A stretch of DNA of 51,784 nt from CAZGOM01 sp964542875 (GCA_964542875.1 CAZIWA010000024.1:1-51784); one strand, 5' to 3'. Shown: positions 33,745-42,535, numbered from the stretch's first letter. A program made the numbers and translations. Notes: generated by a model not told the origin, from the sequence alone.

Positions 33745-35166
33745 TTATTCGAATTTGAAGGAGAAGAGGTCGGCTTCGCGCATTTCGAAGCGGAGGCGGA
33801 GTTTTTTCTCCGCGAGGGAGGAGAGGTTGCTGGAGCCTTTCCAGGTGACGGTTTTGTCCAGGCGATCGCCGAGCTGCATGTCGCAGTCGGAGGAATCAAA
33901 GCCGGGAATGGGAGCGCCGGATTGATCGAGGATGGCGACCTTGATGGAGCCGATGGCGCTGGTGCGCAGGTTCAGAGAGAGGCGGCTGCCGGTGAAGGTG
34001 AGGGGTTTGGTGATCCAGTGGCCACCTTTGCCGTCGGCGTGGTATGAGCCGAAGCCATCGATGCGGAGGGTGTAGCGGTTGAGGCGATGAAGGCCGGTGG
34101 AGTAGCCGTGCTGGTAGTAGAGGGAGAGTTCATTGCCGGTCTGGACGACATTAAGTGCCGCCATGTTTGTGCGGGAGACCCAGTTGCCGGGGTCTGTGCC
34201 GTTTAAGAGGAAGGCGTCGTAGCCGATGCGGTCGTATTTATCGTTGGCACGGCTGGAGAAGAACATCGCGTCGGAGATCTCTTCGGCGTACCGGGGGATG
34301 GCTTTAAAGTCGATGATTTCCTGATCGGTCATGGCGCGGCGGTGTTTGACGAAGCGCTTGGGGAAGGCGAGGTAGATGTGGGGCGCGCGGAAGTAAGGCT
34401 GGGTCTGGCTGGTGTAGAACTCTTCGTCATCGAGCCAGTCGATTTCCATGACGATGGGGTTGGACCAGTGGAGGAAGTCTGTGCTGGTGGTGCGGCCGAC
34501 GGTGCGGCGGCCGGTGAATTCGGTGAGCTCCGGGCCGCCGTTGTCATAGACGCGAAAGTACGCGACATAGCAGTTTTCGTGCTCTGACCAGAAGCAGATG
34601 TTCTGCGAGTCGAAGGCGCCTTTATCGAAGACGGCGGCTTCCTGGATGGGGGCCCAGTTGATGCCGTCTGGGGAGCCCCAGGGCTGGAGGCCGCGGCGGT
34701 TGTTGCCGGAGCGGCGTTTTTTGCCGGTGAGGCAGCTTGCAAAGGCTTTGTAGCGGTGGCGCGGGTCGCAGAGGGGGTTGGCATCGACGAAGGGGGAGAA
34801 GTTGTGGGCTGCCTCGTGGACGGTGACAAGGACATTGTTTTCACGGGTGCCGAGGACTTCGTGGAGACCGAAATTCGGGCGGGTGAAGGTTTTGCCGCCG
34901 TCGGGGGAGGTGGCCATGCAGAACCAGCAGTCCGCGCCGGCTTTGTCGCCTTGGGCGTTGACGGGCCAGCCGCGGTAGTAGAGGCGGTATTCGCCTTGAT
35001 CGTGAATGGCGGTCATGTAGCCGCAGAAGTTGCCTTCCCAGGGCTTGTCGAACCGGATGGCTTCGTTGGCGAAGGTGGGGGAATGCTGAACGTGGGTGAG
35101 ATTCTGGAAGGTGTCGACGAGGAATTTATCGACCATGAGTTCGCGACGTGTGCCGAGGTGGATCAT
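33745..35166 (-). CDS. Beta-propeller glycosidase-like protein (paralogue of the gene at 36522)
   Basis: 473 residues. Repeats of the form YRLYYRGWP, FCMATSPDGGKTFTRPNF, PWGSPDGINWAP and RTTSTDFLHWSNP are typical blades of the five-bladed propeller in GH32/43/68-type proteins. The last 85 residues (SRLSLNLRTSAIGSIKVAIL, ending KLRLRFEMREADLFSFKFE) form a beta domain that also ends the protein at 36522. No signal peptide. I see the acidic residues but cannot assign a nucleophile, so activity is inferred only from fold. It lies between a peroxidase and an esterase. Confidence 0.72.
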   Translation of the reverse strand: MIHLGTRRELMVDKFLVDTFQNLTHVQHSPTFANEAIRFDKPWEGNFCGYMTAIHDQGEYRLYYRGWPVNAQGDKAGADCWFCMATSPDGGKTFTRPNFGLHEVLGTRENNVLVTVHEAAHNFSPFVDANPLCDPRHRYKAFASCLTGKKRRSGNNRRGLQPWGSPDGINWAPIQEAAVFDKGAFDSQNICFWSEHENCYVAYFRVYDNGGPELTEFTGRRTVGRTTSTDFLHWSNPIVMEIDWLDDEEFYTSQTQPYFRAPHIYLAFPKRFVKHRRAMTDQEIIDFKAIPRYAEEISDAMFFSSRANDKYDRIGYDAFLLNGTDPGNWVSRTNMAALNVVQTGNELSLYYQHGYSTGLHRLNRYTLRIDGFGSYHADGKGGHWITKPLTFTGSRLSLNLRTSAIGSIKVAILDQSGAPIPGFDSSDCDMQLGDRLDKTVTWKGSSNLSSLAEKKLRLRFEMREADLFSFKFE

Positions 35167-35296
35167 GTGTATTTCGCTTTGAGGAACCGGGAGGAAAGCG
35201 GGGTGAGCTACGAGGTGCGCTTATGTTATATAACCTGGGTTGAAAATTTCAGGTGGGTGTGGATGGGTGGGCCGCGATTGGTTACAACTATGCGCC

Positions 35297-36148
35297 ATGA
35301 ATACGACACAACGCATCAACCCGCGTCCAGCCATGGTTGTTTATACGATTGCGGAAACCATCGAACCGACGCGGATTGAAGTCTATAAGAAGACCGCGGA
35401 ATACGAGCTGATCATCGATATCTTCGAACCCGAAGGCCACAAACCCGGCGACAAACGCGCGTGCGCGATCGCGATGCACGGCGGGGGGTGGACAGGCGGG
35501 CAAGCGTGGATTTTCGATTCCTTCGCGGTGCAGTTCGCCAAGATGGGCATGGTGGGCGTCAGTGTGCAGTATCGGCTGATCGGCAAGGAGCCCAACGTGA
35601 CGCCGTTTGAATGCGTGAAAGACGGGCGGTCGGTGATGCGGTATCTAAAGGCCAATGCGGCACGGCTTGGGATCGACCCCGATAAGATCGTGGCGACGGG
35701 CGGTTCGGCGGGCGCGCACGTGGCGGCAGGAACGGAGATGTTCGACGGGGTGGATGATTCGCTGGATGACCTTTCCATTTCCCCCAAGCCGGCTGCGGTG
35801 ATGCTGTATTACCCGGTGATCGATACTTCCGCTGACGGCGGGTATGGCAATGCCAAATGCGGAGCGGAGTGGGAGAAGATTTCGCCCGCTCACAATGTGC
35901 GGCCGGGAATGGCGCCCATCTTTCTGGCGGCGACCAAAGAAGACAAAGTGACGCCTTACAAGGGCGTGGAGCGATTCGAAAAAGCGATGGCCCAAGCGGG
36001 CAACAAATATGACTCACTGATCAAAGAAACCGGAGTGCACGGGTACTTCCTGTATGACTTGGAATTGTTTAAGGAAGTGATGATCCGGAGTGAGGAATTC
36101 TTGATCGGGTGCGGCGTGCTTTCGGAGAAGAAGTGGCCCGGGCTGTGA
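35297..36148 (+). CDS. Alpha/beta hydrolase, BD-FAE-like esterase
   Basis: 283 residues from the ATG at 35297. The oxyanion-hole motif AMHGGGWTGG (HGGG) and the nucleophile elbow ATGGSAGAHVAAG (GGSAG, Ser nucleophile) mark the hormone-sensitive-lipase/feruloyl-esterase-like branch; FLAATKEDKVTP gives the Asp and GVHGYFLY the His. No signal peptide. Carbohydrate esterases of this type remove acetyl or feruloyl groups. Placed between two propeller glycosidase-like genes, it could deacylate their substrate; this is inference. Its stop codon lies inside a 55-bp sequence repeated across the next gap. Confidence 0.88.
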   Translation: MNTTQRINPRPAMVVYTIAETIEPTRIEVYKKTAEYELIIDIFEPEGHKPGDKRACAIAMHGGGWTGGQAWIFDSFAVQFAKMGMVGVSVQYRLIGKEPNVTPFECVKDGRSVMRYLKANAARLGIDPDKIVATGGSAGAHVAAGTEMFDGVDDSLDDLSISPKPAAVMLYYPVIDTSADGGYGNAKCGAEWEKISPAHNVRPGMAPIFLAATKEDKVTPYKGVERFEKAMAQAGNKYDSLIKETGVHGYFLYDLELFKEVMIRSEEFLIGCGVLSEKKWPGL

Positions 36149-36343
36149 GGCGCTGAGGTTTTCTTAAGAAGACCTCAAAAGTGCAACANNNNNNNNNNNN
36201 NNNNNNNNNNNNNNNNNNNNNNNNNNNNNNNNNNNNNNNNNNNNNNNNNNNNNNNNNNNNNNNNNNNNNNNNNNNNNNNNNNNNNNNNTGGCCCGGGCTG
36301 TGAGGCGCTGAGGTTTTCTTAAGAAGACCTCAAAAGTGCAACA
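36134..36343. other. Assembly gap flanked by an exact 55-bp duplication
   Basis: 36134-36188 is identical to 36289-36343 over 55 bp, with 100 N (36189-36288) between. This is what a scaffolder leaves when two contigs overlap by their k-mer length; the true sequence probably has a single copy and no gap. The esterase stop codon is in the first copy. The duplicated segment contains the palindrome TGAGGTTTTC...TTAAGAAGACCTCA, a possible terminator. Confidence 0.9.
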
Positions 36344-36421
36344 TCCTCACCCAATCCTCTTCCTGACGGTGAGAGGGAGGGGAAAAGGGCCAGACAGAGC
36401 TTGTGCTGATACCGGTTTGCT

Positions 36422-36448
36422 TTTGTGGCGTTTGTGGCGTTTGCGGCG
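36422..36448 (+). repeat. Tandem repeat, three 9-bp units
   Basis: TTTGTGGCG, TTTGTGGCG, TTTGCGGCG in direct succession, followed by TTT, in the leader of the gene at 36522. Confidence 0.75.
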
Positions 36449-36478
36449 TTTCAGGTTTTAGGGATTTGGGTGTGGTGC

Positions 36479-36509
36479 GGTGGGCCTCGAAGACTCGGCC
36501 TCACCCTAC
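36479..36509. repeat. Palindromic repeat family D, copy 1
   Basis: GGTGGGCC and GGCCTCACC flank a short loop (TCGAAGACTC), so the element is self-complementary. It is 27 of 31 identical to 47043-47073. It covers the first codons of the longest open frame for the next gene, which is one reason to place that gene's start at 36522. Confidence 0.75.
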
Positions 36510-36521
36510 GAGGATGAACCT

Positions 36522-38021
36522 ATGCAAAAGACATTGGCGGCGATCGACGGCAGGTGGATTGCTCAGACTTTCGCGTTTAAGCGTGAAGTGACCCGGCCCG
36601 ATGAGGTGACTGATTCCTGGCTGCATGTGGGGCAAGCCTATGGGAGCGTGCTGCGGGACAACGACGGCCAATGGCGTATGTGGTATCTGGATGAGCCCGT
36701 CTACTCAGAGCATTTTGCAACGAGCAAAGACGGGCTTAAGTGGGAGAACCCGAACCTGAATCTTGGGCTGGTGAACATCAAGGGCGGGGCGATGCTGCCC
36801 AACGCCATCATGACCAGCCCGCAGAAGGATGCGCAGGGCCGGTGGCTTTCGGGTTTGCAGGGGCCGGAAGGGTTTTGCGTTTTGGATAATACGGTGACGC
36901 CTCACCCGGCGAGCAAGGCGCGATTTACGGCGCTCTATCTGGCAAAGTGGATGGAGGATTCCGGCAAACGGGCGACGGGGTTGTGCATTGCATTCAGCGA
37001 AGACGGCATTGTGTGGCAGGCGGGGGAAAATAACCCGGTGCTCACCGGATGGATGGATACCGGGAACATATTTTTCTACGACACGCGGATCAAGAAATAT
37101 GTGATCTACGGACGGCCCAACGCGTTTGTGGATCGGGTGACGCATGCCAACCGGCTTGTGGGGCGCTCGGAAAGCGTCGACCTGGTTCACTGGACGCCTT
37201 ATACCTCGGTGCTGGATACCGACGACCTGGACGCGGACCCGATGACGTTTCTGGATGAAGCGGCGCTGCGGGCCGGGGGCGGCGTGACGAAGGCGCAGCA
37301 GGCTGCGGCCTGGCAGGCGATCACGGAAGGGGCAACCAAGGCCGAGCGGTCGCTGATCCGTGGGCGCAACCGGCAGTGGTACGGGCTGACGGTGTTTCCT
37401 TATCGGGACCTCTATGTGGGCGTGGGGATGATGTACGACATTCCTTCGGGGTATATGTGGCTGGAACTGCTCCACAGCTATGACGGGATCGATTGGCGAA
37501 GAGAAGCGGACCGGAAGCCTTGGGTGAGGCATGAGAAGGGGACTTGGAATTATCCGATGCAGGTGCCTGCGGCGAGCCCGCCGGTGCGGGTGGGGGATGA
37601 GGATTGGTTTTATTACAGCGCGACGCGCAAGGGGCACCATCAATCGTCCAATGAGATGGGGGCCGAGACAGGCACGAAAGAGCCGCTGCGGGTGATTGGC
37701 GCATGCAAGGTGAAGCGCGATCGCTGGGTGGGATATCTGGCTGGGGCGCGGGAAGCGGAATTGATCACGCAGCCGATGAATGGGCCGGTTGAAAGCGTGA
37801 CGATCAATGCCCGGGTGGCCGACGGCGGCGTGCTGCGTGTGGAGCTTTGCAATGGGGACGGGAAGGTGATTGAAGGGTTTGGGCTGGAGAATTGCGAAGC
37901 GATCACGGGGGACAGCCTGGCGCACAAGGTGACGTGGACCGGGGGAACGCCGAAGGTGAGCGGGGCGTGGCGGTTGAGGATCACCGGGTCGCAGGCGACG
38001 GTGTTTGCGGTGACGGTGTAA
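36522..38021 (+). CDS. Beta-propeller glycosidase-like protein (paralogue of the gene at 33745)
   Basis: 499 residues from the ATG at 36522, eight bases after GAGG; upstream codons belong to repeat family D. The propeller blades read WRMWYLDEPVYSEHFATSKDGLKWENPN, in outline, and CIAFSEDGIVWQ, GRSESVDLVHWTPY and LLHSYDGIDWRR: the S-x-D-G-x-x-W pattern typical of GH32/43-like propellers. The C-terminal 85 residues (SVTINARVADGGVLRVEL, ending KVTWTGGTPKVSGAWRL) match the end of the protein at 33745. No signal peptide. A function in glycoside cleavage or phosphorolysis is inferred. Confidence 0.72.
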   Translation: MQKTLAAIDGRWIAQTFAFKREVTRPDEVTDSWLHVGQAYGSVLRDNDGQWRMWYLDEPVYSEHFATSKDGLKWENPNLNLGLVNIKGGAMLPNAIMTSPQKDAQGRWLSGLQGPEGFCVLDNTVTPHPASKARFTALYLAKWMEDSGKRATGLCIAFSEDGIVWQAGENNPVLTGWMDTGNIFFYDTRIKKYVIYGRPNAFVDRVTHANRLVGRSESVDLVHWTPYTSVLDTDDLDADPMTFLDEAALRAGGGVTKAQQAAAWQAITEGATKAERSLIRGRNRQWYGLTVFPYRDLYVGVGMMYDIPSGYMWLELLHSYDGIDWRREADRKPWVRHEKGTWNYPMQVPAASPPVRVGDEDWFYYSATRKGHHQSSNEMGAETGTKEPLRVIGACKVKRDRWVGYLAGAREAELITQPMNGPVESVTINARVADGGVLRVELCNGDGKVIEGFGLENCEAITGDSLAHKVTWTGGTPKVSGAWRLRITGSQATVFAVTV

Positions 38022-38049
38022 GAGAGGAGAAGAAGAGGAGAGGGAATAA

Positions 38050-38081
38050 AACAACCGACCGGGTTTAGCCGGTCGGTTGTT
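38050..38081 (-). terminator. Terminator shared by the propeller gene and the porin
   Basis: A perfect 13-bp stem, AACAACCGACCGG and CCGGTCGGTTGTT, with loop GTTTAG, between convergent genes. The T-rich tail is on the minus-strand side (TTGTTTTATT), so it mainly ends the porin transcript. Confidence 0.85.
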
Positions 38082-38127
38082 GAGTGGTTATCGATCGCGG
38101 AAGCGTTTCTGGCGGATGCGCGATGGA

Positions 38128-39690
38128 TCAGAATTGGAGCTGGAACTGGGCGCGCAGGACAAGCTGGTTTTCAGCGGTTGCGCCGGCGTTCTGCATGACA
38201 TCGGGGAGGAGGCCAGCGCCGGAGAAGGTGGCGCCGGAGGTGCCGCCGATGGCTGCGGCGTTGATGCTGTTGATCGCCCAGATCATGTCGAAGGTGAACT
38301 TGGCATCGTGTTTCTTGAAGTACCAGTTGTAACCTGCGGTGATGAGGTTGACTTCGTGGACGGTGTTGACGGTTGCGCCGGCAGCGGTGTTGGCGAAGGT
38401 GGCGGCTGCGGGGTCTTCGTTGCGGTTGGCGTCGAAGGTGATGTATTCGTAGCGGATGAAGGGTTCCATGACGTCAGGGACGACGAAGTAGCTGGCCTGG
38501 GCGAGGAAGCCGTAGTCGGAGTATTGAGCGCCGGGGTTGCCTTGAGCGCCGATGCCGCCCAGGGGGCTGCCGCCGGAGAGGCCGTGGTGGCCGTAGGCGG
38601 AGGCGAAGAGGCCAAGGCCGTTGGCCTTGTAGCCGATGTCGCCGGTCCACATGAGGAGGTCATAGTTACGTCCGGGGACGCCGGCGCCGTTGGCGAGGAT
38701 GCCTGCGTTCTGGTTGACGCGGCTGTCCTGATAGTTGACGCCAGCGCCGATGAAGAGTGATTTTTCTTCGCCTGCCCAGCTGGAGAAGTCTTCCCAGCTC
38801 TTCCAATCGCCGAAGACTTTGTAGTCAACGCGGCCGGTGAGGGCGTAGTTGTAGTTGTCGTTGCCGAAGGCGCTGCCGGCAGAGCCGGGGAGGAAGGCGT
38901 AGGTGCCGCCGGCGCCGCCGGTGGCTGCGCCCTGGGGGTTGATTTCGCCGGAGCGGGCGCCATCGTTGATGCCGCCTGAGGCGCGCCAGGTTTTTTCGGT
39001 GTAAACGGCGCTGATGCCTTCGACGAAGCCGACGTTGAAGGCTTCGTTGACGGCGGAGCGTTCAACGGCGAGCTGCTTGCCGGAGGAGATGTTTTCTTCG
39101 CGGGCGAAGAGCTGCTTGTAGCGGCCGCCTTCAAAGTTGAGCTTGTCGGACCAGGCGTAGTTGAGCTTGGCTTCTTCAACGCCCAGGACGCTGGTGTTGC
39201 GGTCAGCGGCGAGGACGATGTTGTAGCCGATCTTGGGGCTACCGATGTAGCCGCGGAAGAAGGGCTTGATGCGGCGCAGTTCAAAGCCGGAAGAGATGTC
39301 GTGAGCGGCGGTGGCGTTGCTGGGCTGGTCGTGGCGGATGTTGGCGACGTAGCGGAGCTGGATGCGTCCGCCCATCTGGAGGAGGAACTTGCCGTCTTCG
39401 GAAGCGATGAAGAAGTTCTTGTTGTAGCCGGCGGTTGCACCGGTGCCCTGGAGGCTGGCGCGGGTGTCTGCGTCGGAGAGGACTTCCTTGACGAGGGCTT
39501 TGACTTCATCGCGGCGGGCGTCATTCATCCACGAGCTGGAGGAGGATTTGATGGAATTGATTTCGGCGCGGATGGCGGCGACTTCGGCCTGAAGGGCCTT
39601 GGCCTGCGCATCATCATCGGCGGCCATGGCCATGCCGGATACGCCCAATACGAGCATCCCTGCGGCAAACATATGGTGAACTGAACGCAT
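38128..39690 (-). CDS. Phosphate-selective-type (OprO/OprP) outer-membrane porin
   Basis: 520 residues from the ATG at 39690, with AAGGAGACA in front. A Sec signal (MRSVHHMFAAGMLVLGVSGMAMA) is cleaved before ADDDAQ. A short coiled coil follows (ALQAEVAAIRAEINSIKSS), as often seen in planctomycete porins. Then come beta-barrel strands: GKFLLQMGGRIQLRYVAN, FELRRIKPFFRGYIGSP, and the Phe-terminated last strand NQLVLRAQFQLQF, as needed for BAM assembly. The family forms anion channels, often for phosphate; specificity cannot be told. A long leader region without genes lies upstream. Confidence 0.88.
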   Translation of the reverse strand: MRSVHHMFAAGMLVLGVSGMAMAADDDAQAKALQAEVAAIRAEINSIKSSSSSWMNDARRDEVKALVKEVLSDADTRASLQGTGATAGYNKNFFIASEDGKFLLQMGGRIQLRYVANIRHDQPSNATAAHDISSGFELRRIKPFFRGYIGSPKIGYNIVLAADRNTSVLGVEEAKLNYAWSDKLNFEGGRYKQLFAREENISSGKQLAVERSAVNEAFNVGFVEGISAVYTEKTWRASGGINDGARSGEINPQGAATGGAGGTYAFLPGSAGSAFGNDNYNYALTGRVDYKVFGDWKSWEDFSSWAGEEKSLFIGAGVNYQDSRVNQNAGILANGAGVPGRNYDLLMWTGDIGYKANGLGLFASAYGHHGLSGGSPLGGIGAQGNPGAQYSDYGFLAQASYFVVPDVMEPFIRYEYITFDANRNEDPAAATFANTAAGATVNTVHEVNLITAGYNWYFKKHDAKFTFDMIWAINSINAAAIGGTSGATFSGAGLLPDVMQNAGATAENQLVLRAQFQLQF

Positions 39691-40294
39691 TGATCTGTCT
39701 CCTTGGCTTTCCTGTGTCACTTGCGTTTGTTTTTTGCCTCTGCCGACATGACAGATGAACCCTGAAACGCTCTGGAAGAAAACCAGATTGTTGAAGCTGT
39801 CTATTTTGGTGGACAAAGAGGTAAAATCAATCCGGCCTGTTTTATTGTAAATATTTGAATTTATTGATCTTGTGTTAATGAAATCAAAACAATAGTCTAA
39901 TGAAAAATGAATGAATTATTAACAATACGCGTCGACTGGCCCGGGGTGATTTGAGCCGCAAGGGCTAGAAAAGAGCGGGAGTTAAGTTTGCATGATGCAA
40001 GTGATGTGGTGGGAAAGTGTTCTGCGACATGCGGGCCGGATTGATGGACGTGGAAAACTCCTGGAACGCGGGATTTACATTGTGAGTTTTTGATTAATTT
40101 GCGGGGGTGCGGGGCGTTGATTGGAGGAGAGGCCCATCAAGGCGAGTAAAAGGACTGGGATCTTTGAATGATAGGCAGAAGGAACACTCATCACCCCAGC
40201 TCTCTTGCTGAGGGGCTTGGCCCATAAAGTCGAGAAGAAGGAGTTGGGTGTTGTTTGGCAGACGGCGAGGAATTGCTTTTGGGGCGCAACACGA

Positions 40295-40332
40295 GATGCC
40301 GGATTACGACGAAGACGCCTAATCCAACCTAC
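40295..40332. repeat. Palindromic repeat family E, copy 1
   Basis: GGATTAC and TAATCC flank a 12-bp loop, followed by AACCTAC. 30 of 38 positions match 42309-42346. This GGATTA...TAATCC(G)ACCTAC type of element is common between genes in many bacteria. Confidence 0.7.
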
Positions 40333-40445
40333 CTCAGAGTTTATGAGCAGATGGCCCGGGACTTTGGCGCTGGGTTGAAGAGGCACCAGGTTCGGGAAAC
40401 CGCATGAGCGTGCGTGCGCGGCAGGGAAGCAGCGAGAAAACCGTT

Positions 40446-40475
40446 TCGACAGAGAATCGTGTTTTTCGATATGAT
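40446..40475 (+). promoter_or_regulatory. Candidate promoter for the phosphofructokinase gene
   Basis: TCGACA (40446-40451) and TATGAT (40470-40475) are 18 bp apart. The leader would be about 90 nt, which is long enough to hold control elements, though none is recognised. Confidence 0.5.
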
Positions 40476-40570
40476 TTGCGCGCCAAAACCGAGCCCGGGA
40501 CCTTGTATGCCCCAGGCGTGATCCAGATGTAATCAGCGGCGCGACAACAGGCGCCAAGGACAAACCCACC

Positions 40571-41767
40571 ATGGCGAGCTCTCTTGTTAAAGGCAATGCG
40601 GTGATCGGTCAATCGGGCGGGCCTACCGCGGTGATCAATCAGTCTCTGGTGGGGGTGATCGAGGGCTTAAAGAGCAACCCGGCGGTGGGGAACATCCTTG
40701 GCGCACGTCATGCGGTGCGCGGGGTGGTGAAGAACGACTATGTGGATCTGCGCTCGGTGGATGCGGCAAAGCTGGAACGGATCGCCAATACCCCGTCGAG
40801 CGCGCTTGGCTCCAGCCGCGATAAGCCCGATGCGGACTATTGCGCGAAGATTTTCGATTCATTCGCCAAGAACGATATCCGGTATTTTTTCTACATCGGC
40901 GGGAACGACAGCTCCGATACGTGCCGGATCGTGAGCGAGCTGGCGCAAAAGTCCAAGTATGAGCTGCGCTGCTTCCATGTGCCCAAGACCATCGACAATG
41001 ACCTGGTGCATAACGACCATACCCCGGGCTTTGGCTCGGCGGCGAAGTTCGTGGCGCAGGCGTTTATGGGTGACAACCTGGATAACGCGTCGCTGCCGGG
41101 CATCAAGGTGAACATCATCATGGGCCGGCATGCCGGTTACCTGACGGCGGCGAGTGTGCTGGCGCGGAAGCTCAAGAACGATGGGCCGCACCTTGTGTAT
41201 GTGCCGGAAGTGGCGTTTGACCTGGAGAAGTTCTACGCGGACGTGGACCGGGTTTACAAGAAGATCGGCCGGTGCGTGATCGCGGTGAGCGAAGGCGTGC
41301 ATGACAAAGACGGCACGCCGATGATGACCAAGCTTGCGCCGGACATGGGTAAAGACTCGCACGGCAACGTGCAGCTTTCAGGCACGGGTGCGCTGGGGGA
41401 TTACCTGGCCAACGCGATCAAGAAAAACCTCGGCGAGAAGCTGCGCGTGCGCGCCGATACGTTTGGTTACCTGCAGCGGTCGTTTGCGGGCTGCACCTCC
41501 GAAGTGGATGCGCGGGAAGCGCGCCAGGCCGGACGGGAAGCGGCCAAGGCGGCGGCGCAGGGACACACCGAGGGGAGCATCGCCATCCAGCGTGCGCCGG
41601 GTTCGGGATACGACATCAGCTATAAGCGCTTTCAGCTTTCGGACATCGCCGCCAAGACCAAGCATCTGGATACGGCGTATGTGGTGGACGGCTGCGATAT
41701 TGCGCCCTCGTTTGTGGACTACATTGCGCCGATCGTCGGGCCGCTGCCTGAAGTCGACGCGTTCTGA
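40571..41767 (+). CDS. 6-phosphofructokinase, pyrophosphate-dependent type
   Basis: 398 residues. The N-terminal phosphate loop is AVIGQSGGPTAVINQS (11-25). GGNDSSD (110-116) and PKTIDND (138-144) are the key blocks: Lys in PKTIDND, where ATP enzymes have Gly, points to pyrophosphate as the phosphate donor. MGRHAGYL binds the sugar phosphate. It phosphorylates fructose 6-phosphate reversibly in the cytoplasm, saving ATP in glycolysis. The sequence is of the long PfkA/PFP type common in Planctomycetes. It is followed 42 bp later by the FmdB gene, probably in the same transcript. Confidence 0.93.
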   Translation: MASSLVKGNAVIGQSGGPTAVINQSLVGVIEGLKSNPAVGNILGARHAVRGVVKNDYVDLRSVDAAKLERIANTPSSALGSSRDKPDADYCAKIFDSFAKNDIRYFFYIGGNDSSDTCRIVSELAQKSKYELRCFHVPKTIDNDLVHNDHTPGFGSAAKFVAQAFMGDNLDNASLPGIKVNIIMGRHAGYLTAASVLARKLKNDGPHLVYVPEVAFDLEKFYADVDRVYKKIGRCVIAVSEGVHDKDGTPMMTKLAPDMGKDSHGNVQLSGTGALGDYLANAIKKNLGEKLRVRADTFGYLQRSFAGCTSEVDAREARQAGREAAKAAAQGHTEGSIAIQRAPGSGYDISYKRFQLSDIAAKTKHLDTAYVVDGCDIAPSFVDYIAPIVGPLPEVDAF

Positions 41768-41809
41768 TTTGTTTGCCGGTGTCCGGGGACGTAAGAAAAG
41801 AGACCTGCC

Positions 41810-42205
41810 ATGCCAACGTATGAATATGTTTGTGAAGCCTGCGGACATGAGTTTGAAGAGTTTCAGTCGATGTCCGCACCGGTGATGAAAAAGTGCCCGG
41901 AGTGCAAGAAGCTGAAGCTTCGGCGCAAGATCGGGACGGGCGCGGGGATCATCTTCAAAGGCGGTGGTTTCTACGAGACGGACTACCGGTCCGACAGCTA
42001 CAAGGAAGCGGCCAAGAAAGACTCCGGCAAACCTGCGGATGCTCCGGCTGCGGCCAAGAGCGATGCGGGCGCATCCGGCGGCAAGAGTGAGGGCGGCAAA
42101 AGCGAGGCTGCGCCTGCGGCCAAGAGCGAGCCGGCGGCGAAACCCGCTGAGAGCAAGCCTGCGGCGCCGGCCAAGAGCGAGAAGCCTGCGAAGGGGAAGA
42201 AGTAA
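41810..42205 (+). CDS. FmdB-family zinc-ribbon protein with low-complexity tail
   Basis: 131 residues. Residues 1-55 are the FmdB/CxxC zinc ribbon: MPTYEYVCEACGHEFEEFQ, then KKCPECKKLKLRRKIG, four cysteines in two CxxC pairs, ending GGGFYETDYR. From about 65 on it is almost only Ala, Lys, Ser, Pro and Glu in loose KSEPAAKP-like repeats. This tail is much longer than in typical family members (70-110 residues). Function unproven; regulatory or metal-linked roles have been proposed for the family. Confidence 0.92.
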   Translation: MPTYEYVCEACGHEFEEFQSMSAPVMKKCPECKKLKLRRKIGTGAGIIFKGGGFYETDYRSDSYKEAAKKDSGKPADAPAAAKSDAGASGGKSEGGKSEAAPAAKSEPAAKPAESKPAAPAKSEKPAKGKK

Positions 42206-42232
42206 GCCGGGTCTGAAGAATCGATAATCAAT

Positions 42233-42265
42233 AAAAGGTTGCACGTGATGCGTGCAGCCTTTTTT
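42233..42265 (+). terminator. Rho-independent terminator after the FmdB gene
   Basis: GGTTGCACG (42237-42245), loop TGATG, CGTGCAGCC (42251-42259), with one G-T pair, then TTTTTT. Confidence 0.92.
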
Positions 42266-42308
42266 GATTGTTCATGCCATTGGCGGGGATGATTTCGGGA
42301 ATAAACGG

Positions 42309-42346
42309 GATGCGGGATTACAGCGAAGGCCTTTAATCCGACCTAC
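42309..42346. repeat. Palindromic repeat family E, copy 2
   Basis: 30 of 38 identical to 40295-40332, again with GGATTA...TAATCC arms and a GACCTAC end. The two copies flank the phosphofructokinase-FmdB transcript. Confidence 0.7.
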
Positions 42347-42535
42347 TTTGGGAATGTATGGCGCAGCGGGGCCGGGAGATGTTGAAAAGTAAGGTTTGGA
42401 AGGGGGTGAGCCGGGGCGGGGGGCGGCTGGGGCGGTAAATCGGGTGTGGAATATCCACGAAATAGCGGGCGGAGTGATTTGCTTGTATCCTGTTGTCTCT
42501 TTTGGTTCAGGACGAGCCTGCTTAAGGAAACCTCA

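Larger units (their letters stand above)
39691..40570. other. Long intergenic region (880 bp)
   Basis: I find no gene in it. 39780-39930 is AT-rich and should hold the porin promoter (minus strand, TTGATT near 39830). Family E repeat lies at 40295-40332. The promoter for the phosphofructokinase is at 40446-40475. Open frames on the minus strand (40075-40596) have no coding character. The middle part (39930-40290) could hide an RNA, but I see no fold that I recognise. Confidence 0.5.

Noticed and set aside
36422..36448. Possible CRISPR or larger repeat array
   Set aside because: Only three 9-bp units in direct contact, with no spacers.
36480..36521. Upstream start for the propeller protein
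   Set aside because: These 14 codons lie in palindromic repeat family D; the ATG at 36522 has a ribosome binding site.
36705..38054. 449-codon open frame on the minus strand
   Set aside because: His/Pro/Arg-rich and fully antisense to the propeller protein gene.
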